Virus record (IMG/VR): IMGVR_UViG_3300005583_000002
Span: 1-64,000 of that record
Strand: one strand, 5' to 3'
Length of the DNA: 64,000 nt
From: a virus
The translations under genes and the position numbers were made by a program. Positions 37,658-45,442 of this stretch are shown one piece after another. The notes beneath the pieces were generated by a model, which did no database searches, was not told the origin of the DNA, and worked only from the letters and a program-made list of their open reading frames with translations. Positions within the stretch are counted from its first letter, which is position 1. Each line of letters begins with the position of its first letter.

Positions 37658-39763
37658 GTGTTACAAGAATTAGAAAACGGGAATCCCGACTTAGTCCCAA
37701 TCGAAACTAAGTCCATTGGCGCTTTTGTCTTTAGGCTCACGGATGATTTTATCCAATCATACAGAAGCAAGACACCACCCTTCGGCTATATTGACGCAGC
37801 TGGAAATTCCGTTGGTGAAATAACATTTCTTCGTACATACTCAAGACTAAAAGAAGATGGCACAAAAGAGACATGGGTTGATGTCTGTGAAAGAGTAGTA
37901 AATGGAATGTACTCCTTGCAGAAAGAACACTGCAAAAATAATAGACTTCCATGGAACGATGCACGAGGCCAAGCAAGTGCGAAAGAAGCATTTGATAGAT
38001 TGTTTAATCTAAAATGGACACCACCAGGTAGGGGCCTATGGGCCATGGGCACTAGTATAGTGTCAGTGCAAAAAAACTCTGCTGCTTTACAAAACTGTGC
38101 GTTTGTTTCAACGGCAGAAATGAATAAATTTAATCCAGCAAAGCCATTCGCATTCCTTATGGAAGCATCGATGCTTGGTGTTGGAGTTGGTTTTGATGAC
38201 AAAGGTGCCGATAAAGATTTTAGTATATACGAACCATTAAAAACGGAAAATCCTAATGTTTATATTATTCCGGATACAAGAGAGGGATGGGTTGAATCAC
38301 TTTCTATGTCGCTTAACTCATACCTAAAACAAGGACAATCAGAAGTAACATTTGACTACTCAAAAATACGTCCAATTGGTACTCCTATAAAAACTTTTGG
38401 TGGAGTAGCTGCAGGCCATGAACCATTAGAAAAGCTGCATAAGCATATCAAGCGCATGTTTGATAAAAGATCTGGCGAGAAGCTAACTAGAGTAGACATA
38501 GCTGATATAGGAAACTTGATTGGTGTGTGTGTTGTTTCTGGTAACGTCAGAAGATCGGCCGAGCTGTTAATAGGACGCTTAGACGATGACAATTTTATTA
38601 ATCTAAAAAACGCTAAAGTTTTTCCAGAAAGAAATTCATACAATAAAAACAATAGTGGATGGGGTTGGATGTCCAACAACTCTGTTGAAACTAAAGTTGG
38701 AAGTGATCTTAGCGGTATAGTAGATGGCATAGCTAGAAATGGAGAACCAGGAGTTCTTTGGATGGATCTGTCTAGAAAATATGGAAGACTATCCGATCCA
38801 CCAAACGATAAAGACTGGCGTGTTGCCGGCTATAACCCATGTGCAGAGCAGTCGCTAGAATCATATGAGTGCTGTACGCTAGTGGAGACCTATTTAAACA
38901 GACATGATACCCTAGAAGACTACAAGAGAACATTAAAGTTTGCATATCTTTACGCAAAAACCGTAACACTGTTACCCACCCACTGGGAAGAAACAAATGC
39001 GATCATGCAAAGAAATAGAAGAATAGGAACATCAATGTCTGGTGTTGCTAACTTTGCAGACAGAGTTGGGCTTCCAGTGCTAAGAGAGTGGATGGACGAA
39101 GGCTACAAAACAATCCAGAGATACGACAATGTTTACTCTGAATGGCTTGGTATCCGTGAGTCGATTAAAATGACTACAGTAAAACCATCTGGCACAGTAT
39201 CTATACTTGCTGGAGAATCTCCTGGGATCCATTGGACTCCAGGTGGAAAATATTTTTATAGAACAATTAGATTTTCTAACGACGACCCGATGCTAACCCT
39301 TTTTAAAATGGCTAACTATAGAATAGAAGTAGCAGCTGAATCACCAGAAACAACTTCGGTCGTTTATTTCCCTATTAAATCAGACTCTGTACGTTCAGAA
39401 AATGATGTAACTATTTTTGAGAAGATGTCACTAGCTGCAATGGCACAAAGATATTGGTCAGACAACTCAGTTTCTGTAACCATATCTTTTAATCCAGAGA
39501 CAGAGACCCAGCATGTTGGAACCGTTTTGCATATGTACGATGGTCAACTCAAAACTGTTTCATTTTTGCCTCAAGGTGGAGCCTATGCGCAGATGCCGTT
39601 TACCCAGATAGATCAAGAAGAATATGAAAGTAATCTTTCTAAGATATTCCCAATTGATCTTCAGGGAGTGTATGCTGGTATGGCAAAGGACGCAATAGGA
39701 GAAAACTATTGCACTACAGACTCATGCGAGATAAAACTTATTAAGGAAAATACCAAAAGCTAA
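37658..39763 (+). CDS. nrdJ: Adenosylcobalamin-dependent (class II) ribonucleotide reductase
   Basis: A 701-residue protein resembling the monomeric RTPR-type class II enzyme that converts ribonucleotides to deoxyribonucleotides with coenzyme B12. Visible landmarks are the redox Cys in L-Q-N-C-A-F (about 147), the active-site N-P-C-A-E-Q (about 397), V-K-P-S-G-T-V-S-I-L-A, and a C-terminal C-x4-C pair in Y-C-T-T-D-S-C. The GTG start has AAGGAGA upstream. The cofactor implies a B12-supplied host. It precedes thyX, giving a small nucleotide-supply cluster. Confidence 0.88.
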   Translation: MLQELENGNPDLVPIETKSIGAFVFRLTDDFIQSYRSKTPPFGYIDAAGNSVGEITFLRTYSRLKEDGTKETWVDVCERVVNGMYSLQKEHCKNNRLPWNDARGQASAKEAFDRLFNLKWTPPGRGLWAMGTSIVSVQKNSAALQNCAFVSTAEMNKFNPAKPFAFLMEASMLGVGVGFDDKGADKDFSIYEPLKTENPNVYIIPDTREGWVESLSMSLNSYLKQGQSEVTFDYSKIRPIGTPIKTFGGVAAGHEPLEKLHKHIKRMFDKRSGEKLTRVDIADIGNLIGVCVVSGNVRRSAELLIGRLDDDNFINLKNAKVFPERNSYNKNNSGWGWMSNNSVETKVGSDLSGIVDGIARNGEPGVLWMDLSRKYGRLSDPPNDKDWRVAGYNPCAEQSLESYECCTLVETYLNRHDTLEDYKRTLKFAYLYAKTVTLLPTHWEETNAIMQRNRRIGTSMSGVANFADRVGLPVLREWMDEGYKTIQRYDNVYSEWLGIRESIKMTTVKPSGTVSILAGESPGIHWTPGGKYFYRTIRFSNDDPMLTLFKMANYRIEVAAESPETTSVVYFPIKSDSVRSENDVTIFEKMSLAAMAQRYWSDNSVSVTISFNPETETQHVGTVLHMYDGQLKTVSFLPQGGAYAQMPFTQIDQEEYESNLSKIFPIDLQGVYAGMAKDAIGENYCTTDSCEIKLIKENTKS

Positions 39764-39792
39764 TTAATCTATTAACCTAAGAACGGGGTATT

Positions 39793-40140
39793 ATGTCTGA
39801 AAAAGATGATTTAAATAATAAATTTTCAGAAATAACAGAAGAAATTGCCATAGATAATGTAGATAAAATAATACAAGAAGAAAAGATTAACCAAGTACAA
39901 AAGTATTTAAGTATAATCGAATCTTTAAGCTATTCTAATATTGATATTAATATGGTATTAAATGATTTAATTAACGACCCTTTATTTTCTTTAGATAAAT
40001 CAGTGTATGATATGATTGAAGACCTTTATTTTAGTTCAGAAAAACTTAGAGAAGCTATCGCTATCTTTTATGTGGATTCTATGGTAGAGTATTATGATGA
40101 CATCGAAGATGGAGAAGAAGATGAAGATAGAAGAATATGA
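39793..40140 (+). CDS. Small acidic protein, unknown
   Basis: A 115-residue protein with many Asp, Glu, Ile and Asn residues, mostly predicted helical, ending in a strongly acidic D-I-E-D-G-E-E-D-E-D tail. An AACGGGGT stretch precedes the ATG. It overlaps the start of thyX by 20 bases, so the two are probably translationally coupled. It could be a small regulator or an acidic mimic; nothing specific was recognised. Confidence 0.5.
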   Translation: MSEKDDLNNKFSEITEEIAIDNVDKIIQEEKINQVQKYLSIIESLSYSNIDINMVLNDLINDPLFSLDKSVYDMIEDLYFSSEKLREAIAIFYVDSMVEYYDDIEDGEEDEDRRI

Positions 40141-40891
40141 TGAAAATTTTACAGAAATTTCACCAATAGTTACTTCTGGCATAGACAAAGAAAGTGATCA
40201 TTTAATCACTGTACTAAATAATGGGTACGTAAAACTAGTCGATCACATGGGGACTGACGTTTCCGTAGTTAATGCAGCTAGAGCTTCTTTTGCAAAGGAA
40301 AATACCACTAAAGAACTCACAGTTGCAGACGCTAGATTGATTAATTTTTTAGCTAGAGAAAATCACATGTCTCCATTCAGACATGCTTTTATTACCTTTG
40401 AATTTAAAGCTCCGCTCATGGTAGCTAGACAGCATTGGAAATATGTAGTGGGGTCTGACCACACAATGGATTCGTGGAACGAGTCTTCTAGAAGATATAT
40501 AACTATGGACCCTGATTTCTATGTCCCAGGGGTAGAAGATTGGCGCATGGCCCCAGAGGATAAGAAGCAAGGGTCTGAGGGCTCAGTAGGCCCCTGGATT
40601 GGCTCCGTATTGACGAACGAGTTGAATCGATACATAGAGCAAGGTGAGGCACTTTATAATATGGCCATGGAAAATGGCGTAGCTCCTGAGCAGGCCCGAT
40701 TGTTCTTGCCGGCATATTCTATGAACGTAGTCTATAGATGGTCAGCCAGTTTACAATCAGTAGCTTTATTTTTAAACCAAAGACTTGCAGAAGAATCACA
40801 AAGAGAAATACAACACTACGCAGATGCCGTTTATAAATTAGTGCAACCACTCTATCCAGTTTCTCTATCATGCTTAGTGGGTAGAAACTAA
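40121..40891 (+). CDS. thyX: Flavin-dependent thymidylate synthase
   Basis: About 256 residues starting at ATG 40121, preceded by GGAGAAG; an upstream in-frame ATG at 40094 is less likely. The ThyX core is present: N-A-A-R-A-S-F, M-S-P-F-R-H, V-A-R-Q-H-W and W-N-E-S-S-R-R-Y, followed by Q-A-R-L-F-L-P. The usual R-H-R before the N-E-x-S-x-R-Y block is replaced by a longer K-Y-V-V-G-S segment. It makes dTMP from dUMP using FAD and methylene-tetrahydrofolate. It sits with the reductase for DNA precursor supply. Confidence 0.88.
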   Translation: MKIEEYDENFTEISPIVTSGIDKESDHLITVLNNGYVKLVDHMGTDVSVVNAARASFAKENTTKELTVADARLINFLARENHMSPFRHAFITFEFKAPLMVARQHWKYVVGSDHTMDSWNESSRRYITMDPDFYVPGVEDWRMAPEDKKQGSEGSVGPWIGSVLTNELNRYIEQGEALYNMAMENGVAPEQARLFLPAYSMNVVYRWSASLQSVALFLNQRLAEESQREIQHYADAVYKLVQPLYPVSLSCLVGRN

Positions 40892-41058
40892 TGTTTATTG
40901 ATATTTTATTATTGATAGTATTTTCTGTCTGCATTAACTGGTTAGTTTCATTAAATAATGTCCTGCAATTAGAGAAGAATACAAGAACAAGATATCAAAT
41001 GATCTTATTATCTTTGGTTATAGGCGTAATTTCTGGTTTAGTAGTTGCTATAATATAA
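40891..41058 (+). CDS. Small two-helix membrane protein
   Basis: A 55-residue frame whose ATG overlaps the thyX stop (TAATG). It has two hydrophobic segments (F-I-D-I-L-L-L-I-V-F-S-V-C, and I-L-L-S-L-V-I-G-V-I-S-G-L-V-V-A) separated by a polar stretch. The tight overlap with thyX supports it as a real gene. It may be a small inner-membrane protein; function is unknown. Confidence 0.5.
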   Translation: MFIDILLLIVFSVCINWLVSLNNVLQLEKNTRTRYQMILLSLVIGVISGLVVAII

Positions 41059-41096
41059 CCATGTCAGTAGCAATAAAAAAGATAGAGATCCAATAA

Positions 41097-41309
41097 ATGG
41101 CAGCGTCAAAATTAAATTACATAGTTTTGTACGAAGGTGTCAGCCAAGTATATGGATGCTCTTCCAAGAAGATAGCAATGGAAACACCTGCGCCACAAGG
41201 CATTGACCCTAAAAGCAAAAAAGTATTATTCGTTACGTTTGAGCCTGACACAAATAACCTTTGTGTTTATCAGATAGAAGAAGAAGATGACAAAGAAACA
41301 AGTATCTAA
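41097..41309 (+). CDS. Small protein, unknown
   Basis: A 70-residue protein, beta-rich in the middle (Y-I-V-L-Y-E-G-V) and acidic at the end. The ATG follows AGAGATCC and the end overlaps the next start by 23 bases. No family was recognised. Confidence 0.45.
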   Translation: MAASKLNYIVLYEGVSQVYGCSSKKIAMETPAPQGIDPKSKKVLFVTFEPDTNNLCVYQIEEEDDKETSI

Positions 41310-41529
41310 GAAAAAAATTAATATAAAACTCAAACCTTACGAAGCGTTTGTTATAATGCAAACCAGTGAGCTTTTGTCTATAGCCGAGTTGCTAGAATCT
41401 GCTTTAAGAAAAGAAGAAGATAAGCAATCAAAAAGTAAGATCAACGACCTTGCTTTACGTGTAAGATTAGCTATAAACGAAAACCAATTTATACCACAAG
41501 AACAGGTTGGCTATGATGAGTGGGAGTAA
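41287..41529 (+). CDS. Small charged helical protein, unknown
   Basis: An 80-residue protein with a basic N-terminus (M-T-K-K-Q-V-S-K-K-K-I) and a helical middle (E-L-L-S-I-A-E-L-L-E-S-A-L-R-K). AAGAAG precedes the ATG. It overlaps both neighbours, typical of a compact early-gene cluster. No function can be assigned. Confidence 0.45.
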   Translation: MTKKQVSKKKINIKLKPYEAFVIMQTSELLSIAELLESALRKEEDKQSKSKINDLALRVRLAINENQFIPQEQVGYDEWE

Positions 41530-41770
41530 AAGAATGTTGGGTCTTGCGGTAACCGCAGTAACTTTTACCATGTTGCAATTATATTACAATAAGAACCAGA
41601 CGCCCAAGCGCAATAGCTCTATCGAACCTACAGAAAAACAATTAAGAAATAGACTAGAAGAATTTTTTACTGATGATTCTTTAACAAAAGCTCAAGACAA
41701 ATATGATACGATGGTTAAAATGGGTATGAACGCAAAAGATGCGTATAGAATACTGGGTTGTTCAGTATGA
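41513..41770 (+). CDS. Small membrane-anchored protein, unknown
   Basis: About 85 residues from ATG 41513; ATG 41516 is equally possible. A single hydrophobic stretch near the N-terminus (M-L-G-L-A-V-T-A-V-T-F-T-M-L-Q-L-Y-Y) could be a membrane anchor or signal, followed by a helical domain ending with D-A-Y-R-I-L-G-C. The stop overlaps the next gene's ATG. No family was recognised. Confidence 0.45.
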   Translation: MMSGSKRMLGLAVTAVTFTMLQLYYNKNQTPKRNSSIEPTEKQLRNRLEEFFTDDSLTKAQDKYDTMVKMGMNAKDAYRILGCSV

Positions 41771-42570
41771 TAGACCTGTGTGTAGTAAACCACAATACTG
41801 CTGGTCTAATGAAGCGTTTTCTAGATACCCTTCATTTGGATCTAGAAAATAAAAATAGGAATTGGAAGTTGCACATAACAGATAATGATTCTACTGACGA
41901 GTTCATAGAATTTATTAGGCATTGGGGTCATAGCTATCATATAGAAAATTTATTCTTGAGAAAGAATATAGGCTACGCTGCTGCTTGTAATTATATGGGT
42001 AGTAAAACCAATTCAGATATATTAGGATTGCTAAACTCTGACGTATGGATGACCAACGATGACGTAGATAAGATACAAGCGATATTTGATAGCAACCCGG
42101 ACATACATATATTGGGCCCTAAGCAAAGAGACGAACATGGTCGAGTAACGCACGCCGGCATGACTGGCACGAGTGTACAACCAATCATGAGAGGTTGGAT
42201 GTTAAATGACCCTGAAGATATAATGTTTAGAGACAGAGTAAATTGTGTCACGATATCTGGATCAGCTTACTTTATAAGAAGAGAAGTATGGGATGCCATG
42301 TTAAATCATCCTAAGTATAAAGAGATTCATCCGGAGGCCCTAGGAGCGTTCTTGCCTACGCCACATTATTACGAGGAGACATGGTGCTCATACTTTGCAC
42401 GTCACCTAGGATATAACGTAGTTTACGATGGCAGTGTATCAATCGGACATAGCTGGCACGCTTCGTCCGCAAAGCCTGGAGAAGGCGTAAGTCACGTAGA
42501 CCATTACTTTCCTATATCAAGAGAGATTTTTAGAAAAGCTTGCGATCATATTGGGATCGAACGAGACTAA
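41767..42570 (+). CDS. Glycosyltransferase family 2-like protein
   Basis: About 267 residues from ATG 41767 (ATGA overlap). The GT-A pattern is clear: an initial hydrophobic strand L-C-V-V-N-H-N-T, then I-T-D-N-D-S-T-D, L-R-K-N-I-G-Y-A-A-A-C-N, and L-L-N-S-D-V-W as the DxD-like metal site, with a later E-E-T-W-C region. This matches rhamnosyl/N-acetylglucosaminyl-type transferases. It transfers a sugar to an unknown acceptor, perhaps a virion protein or modified DNA. It is one of at least three clear GT2-like genes in this window. Confidence 0.82.
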   Translation: MIDLCVVNHNTAGLMKRFLDTLHLDLENKNRNWKLHITDNDSTDEFIEFIRHWGHSYHIENLFLRKNIGYAAACNYMGSKTNSDILGLLNSDVWMTNDDVDKIQAIFDSNPDIHILGPKQRDEHGRVTHAGMTGTSVQPIMRGWMLNDPEDIMFRDRVNCVTISGSAYFIRREVWDAMLNHPKYKEIHPEALGAFLPTPHYYEETWCSYFARHLGYNVVYDGSVSIGHSWHASSAKPGEGVSHVDHYFPISREIFRKACDHIGIERD

Positions 42571-42607
42571 GTAAACTAATTTTACACAACAATAGAAAGA
42601 AGATAAA

Positions 42608-43009
42608 ATGTCAGATCAATTTAATGTTTATTTATATAATGCAGAAGTAGTTAAGGTAGTAGATGGAGACACGTTCAAGATAAATATTGATCTTGGATTT
42701 GAAGTACACCTTGGGCCAAAGAGCGTAAGACTTTATGGTGTTAACACTCCCGAAAGCCGTACTAAAAACCTTGAAGAAAAGAAAATGGGACTGGCTGCAA
42801 AAGAATTTACTGATCAATGGATTAAAAAAGCTGGCAACTATGTAAAAATTGAAACTATCTTAGATAAGAATGAAAAGTATGGTAGAATACTTGCTAAAGT
42901 ATGGAATGAAGCTGGCGAATGTCTTAACACTGAAATCGTTAAGGCTGGACTAGCTAAAGAATATTTTGGCGTAGGCGATAAAACTTTTGAAGAATTTAAG
43001 AAGGCGTAA
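42608..43009 (+). CDS. Thermonuclease (SNase) family protein
   Basis: A 133-residue protein of typical SNase length, without a signal peptide. It has V-V-D-G-D-T-F near the start, R-L-Y-G-V-N-T-P-E-S, and Y-G-R-I-L-A-K-V, giving the expected Asp, Arg and Glu catalytic positions. It hydrolyses DNA or RNA with calcium. It overlaps the next ATG. A second SNase-like domain occurs in the giant virion protein at the left end. A role in host DNA breakdown is plausible. Confidence 0.8.
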   Translation: MSDQFNVYLYNAEVVKVVDGDTFKINIDLGFEVHLGPKSVRLYGVNTPESRTKNLEEKKMGLAAKEFTDQWIKKAGNYVKIETILDKNEKYGRILAKVWNEAGECLNTEIVKAGLAKEYFGVGDKTFEEFKKA

Positions 43010-43413
43010 TGCAAACTTTTTTACCATATCCAGATCTTAAAAAGTCAGTTCGGGTATTAGATTATCGTAGACTTGGAAAGCAACGAGTAGAAACTTTTCA
43101 AGTTTTAAATATCTTACTTGATCGCACCCCAACAAAAGGATGGCGAAACCATCCAGTAACACGCATGTGGTCAGGTTACGAATCCGCTCTACAGCTTTAT
43201 CAAAATTATACTATTCAAGAATGGGTCAACAGAGGCTACAAAAACAATATGCAATTTGAAGAAATATTAATTCTATCTCCACAAATGCCCAATTGGTTTG
43301 GCGATGAAGCATTTCATAGATCACATAGGTCTAACCTATTAAGAAAAGACTATGAATACTATAGCCAATTTTTTGATGAGCCCATAGACTTAGAATACAG
43401 TTGGCCAGTATGA
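43009..43413 (+). CDS. Pyrimidine-dimer glycosylase-like/DUF protein
   Basis: A 134-residue protein with M-Q-T-F-L-P-Y-P-D, S-V-R-V-L-D-Y-R-R-L-G-K-Q-R-V-E and N-H-P-V-T-R-M-W, a pattern I associate with pyrimidine-dimer glycosylase-related (MSMEG_6728-type) proteins. It is probably a DNA-repair or DNA-binding protein. It is the only gene in the window with an in-frame CGG Arg codon outside the recoding sites (43051-43053, followed by G), and it uses several CGN Arg codons where neighbours use AGA, which suggests recent transfer. Confidence 0.65.
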   Translation: MQTFLPYPDLKKSVRVLDYRRLGKQRVETFQVLNILLDRTPTKGWRNHPVTRMWSGYESALQLYQNYTIQEWVNRGYKNNMQFEEILILSPQMPNWFGDEAFHRSHRSNLLRKDYEYYSQFFDEPIDLEYSWPV

Positions 43414-43817
43414 GCATCACTGTTTATTTAGCTGGAGCAATGGATTACGTTGGTGACTACGCTCTTGGCTGGAGAAAAGAAGCCACTGAATTACTTAAGC
43501 AGAGAGACTATAAAGTTCTTGATCCTACCTCTATACCAGAAGAGGATACTATGTCAGCAGAAGAGATAGTCCAAAAGAATTTGTTTATGCAGAAGCGATC
43601 AGATATTTTGCTGGTAGAATACATGCTAGAAGACAGAGCTTACATAGGCACTGACTTTGAAATGGCATACGCAAAACTAAACAATCAACCCGTAATAGTT
43701 ATATGCTCAAAGCAAAATAGTGATCGACCTTATATGAAATATATGTCGACAAAACTTGCCGAGAGCGTTGCTGATGCTGTAGAATATATATCAATACATT
43801 ATCCAACAAACCAATAA
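43410..43817 (+). CDS. Nucleoside 2-deoxyribosyltransferase-like protein
   Basis: About 135 residues from ATG 43410 (ATGA overlap). It has V-Y-L-A-G-A-M-D at the N-terminus, L-L-V-E-Y in the centre and G-T-D-F-E-M-A-Y-A, the expected blocks of the deoxyribosyltransferase/RCL fold, including a catalytic-type Glu. It would transfer or hydrolyse deoxyribose on nucleosides or nucleotides. It fits nucleotide salvage or synthesis of modified bases. The substrate is unknown. Confidence 0.7.
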   Translation: MSITVYLAGAMDYVGDYALGWRKEATELLKQRDYKVLDPTSIPEEDTMSAEEIVQKNLFMQKRSDILLVEYMLEDRAYIGTDFEMAYAKLNNQPVIVICSKQNSDRPYMKYMSTKLAESVADAVEYISIHYPTNQ

Positions 43818-43826
43818 AGGAAAAAA

Positions 43827-44009
43827 ATGTCAGACAATAAGTTCAAATACTTTACGGTAGAAACCGTAACCGTAGTAAAAGCTAATAGCAAAACAGATGC
43901 AGAAAAGCTTGCGATGGGCCGTCGTGGTGTAGCAGGAGAGGTTATCCTGAAGACTACAGACGTTGAAAGAATCACTGCAATTCAAGCTCGTAAGCACATC
44001 GTTATTTAA
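43827..44009 (+). CDS. Small single-domain protein related to the N-terminus of the tail metallophosphatase
   Basis: A 60-residue protein with AAAGGAAAAAA upstream. Y-F-T-V-E-T-V-T-V-V-K-A-N-S at the N-terminus lines up with Y-Y-V-V-K-T-T-S-I-V-K-A-S-N at the N-terminus of the protein at 14821, and the following alanine-rich helix and G-E-V/I-L strand also match. It is therefore a free copy of that domain. Function is unknown. A strong terminator follows. Confidence 0.6.
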   Translation: MSDNKFKYFTVETVTVVKANSKTDAEKLAMGRRGVAGEVILKTTDVERITAIQARKHIVI

Positions 44010-44027
44010 TTATCATTATTAGCAATC

Positions 44028-44062
44028 ACCAAGCGTGGGGTTCGTCCCCACGCTTGGTTTAT
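44028..44062 (+). terminator. Strong hairpin terminator
   Basis: ACCAAGCGTGGGG (44028-44040) pairs perfectly with CCCCACGCTTGGT (44046-44058), a 13-bp stem with a five-base loop, and TTATCTTT follows. It lies in the gap before the next glycosyltransferase. Confidence 0.8.
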
Positions 44063-44076
44063 CTTTAAGGAAAAAG

Positions 44077-44787
44077 ATGATTTACGGATTAGTTGTAGCC
44101 AGAAACGAAGAAGATAGGTATTTAGAAAAATTCCTACAAAGATTATTTACACAAGTAGATAAGATAATATTTACAGATGATTGTTCAACTGACAACACTG
44201 TAGAAATCGCCAAGAAGTATGCAGAGGTATATTCTACTTCTGAAAATATGTTCATAAAACACGAGGGTGCCCTTAGAGCAGAGGCTTGGGCTAACCTTGG
44301 TAAGCACGCTAAACCAGGCGACTGGGTTGTAGCTATAGACGCAGACGAAATACTGTACACAATGGATAACGAATCCATAAAGGACACATTGGATAAGTCT
44401 CCATTCGACGTAGTAAATGTTAGAAGATGCGAAATGTGGGATGAAAATTCCTACAGAGTAGATAAGATGTGGGCTCCGCATAACACTACTAGAATTTTTA
44501 GGTATGCAGCTAATGGAGTCTACAAAGATAAGAGATTAGCTTGTGGCTCTGAACCAACCTATGTAGATGAATGGATAAGACTTGGCAATAGATGGTACGA
44601 CAATCCATTCATAATGCAACACCTAGGGTATGCAAGACTGGAAGATAGAGTATCAAAGCACGAGCGTTACATGACTCTTGACAAGGGTGAGTTTCATAAT
44701 ATAATACACTTACAATCAATATTGGACAATAACCCAACTTTAATTAATTGGGGTATTTTTGGAAACAAAGAGGTAAACTTAAAATGA
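44077..44787 (+). CDS. Glycosyltransferase family 2 protein
   Basis: About 236 residues. The ATG at 44077 follows AAGGAAAAAG; an upstream in-frame ATG at 44035 lies within the terminator stem and is rejected. The GT2 order is clear: L-V-V-A-R-N-E-E, then F-T-D-D-C-S-T-D-N-T, R-A-E-A-W and V-V-A-I-D-A-D-E as the DxD site. It resembles small SPS-type glycosyltransferases. It follows a terminator, so it needs its own promoter, which I could not place. The acceptor is unknown. Confidence 0.82.
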   Translation: MIYGLVVARNEEDRYLEKFLQRLFTQVDKIIFTDDCSTDNTVEIAKKYAEVYSTSENMFIKHEGALRAEAWANLGKHAKPGDWVVAIDADEILYTMDNESIKDTLDKSPFDVVNVRRCEMWDENSYRVDKMWAPHNTTRIFRYAANGVYKDKRLACGSEPTYVDEWIRLGNRWYDNPFIMQHLGYARLEDRVSKHERYMTLDKGEFHNIIHLQSILDNNPTLINWGIFGNKEVNLK

Positions 44788-45407
44788 CTATCATAAATAG
44801 CAGAGAAACAATAAAAGAATTGACTTATAAAATGTCAAGAAAAGAGCACTTTGCTTTTGTAAACTTCTCTAGGTCAGCACTTCTCGCTGCTACCGGAAAG
44901 ATACCAGCAGAAAAAAGACCTCCTAAACCTTTTGTAAAGTCAATCATTAATGCCTTAGAGGTAAAGAATAATAATTACATGAAAGCTATTCCTACTCATA
45001 TGATCGGTCAGGGTTCTGGTTTTTCTGTAAGCGAAATTAAGAGCCTTGATAATGAAAAGATATACGATGCCGGCATGCTTGAGTATTATTATGTTTCTAA
45101 AAAAGATATTTTTGATTCTTTTATCGAGCATTACATTAAATACAGCTCGACATTAGTTGTTTCTTTCCATGAAAAAAAGACTATACAAAAAGTTATAGGG
45201 TCACCTAAGCATTACCTACAGGTTCCCTACAATGACTTCTATGACAAGCTAGATTCAATTTATGAATCTATAATTGCCTATGAAAATATAGACTACTGCA
45301 TACTCGATTGCCCGGTGCTAGCGTCGGCGTTAGCTCCTAAAATTTGGGCTAACTCAAACATGTCTATATTAGACTTTGGAAAAGTATTTACAATAGCTAG
45401 CAAGTAG
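44784..45407 (+). CDS. Unknown protein, possible GT-D/DUF1792-like
   Basis: About 207 residues from ATG 44784 (ATGA overlap). A helical first half has F-A-F-V-N-F-S-R-S-A. The last 40 residues (Y-C-I-L-D-C-P-V-L-A-S-A-L-A, then I-L-D-F-G-K) recall the end of GT-D/DUF1792 glycosyltransferase domains. Its coupling to a GT2 gene supports a sugar-related role, but the call is weak. Confidence 0.4.
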   Translation: MTIINSRETIKELTYKMSRKEHFAFVNFSRSALLAATGKIPAEKRPPKPFVKSIINALEVKNNNYMKAIPTHMIGQGSGFSVSEIKSLDNEKIYDAGMLEYYYVSKKDIFDSFIEHYIKYSSTLVVSFHEKKTIQKVIGSPKHYLQVPYNDFYDKLDSIYESIIAYENIDYCILDCPVLASALAPKIWANSNMSILDFGKVFTIASK

Positions 45408-45442
45408 TCCTTATGCGAAGAGGTTCAAATCCGCATAAGGAC
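45407..45442 (+). other. tRNA acceptor/T-arm-like hairpin over a start codon
   Basis: GTCCTTATGCG (45407-45417) pairs with CGCATAAGGAC (45432-45442) in an 11-bp helix whose loop contains GGTTCAAATC, a T-loop-like sequence. It overlaps the stop of the upstream gene and contains the ATG (45413) of the next. No D-arm or anticodon arm is present, so it is not an intact tRNA. Confidence 0.55.

Noticed and set aside
37786-38730. Minus-strand open frames opposite ribonucleotide reductase
   Set aside because: Shadows of a well-conserved plus-strand enzyme.
44035-44787. Longer glycosyltransferase start at ATG 44035
   Set aside because: It lies in the terminator stem; ATG 44077 has a good ribosome binding site and begins with the conserved GT2 strand.
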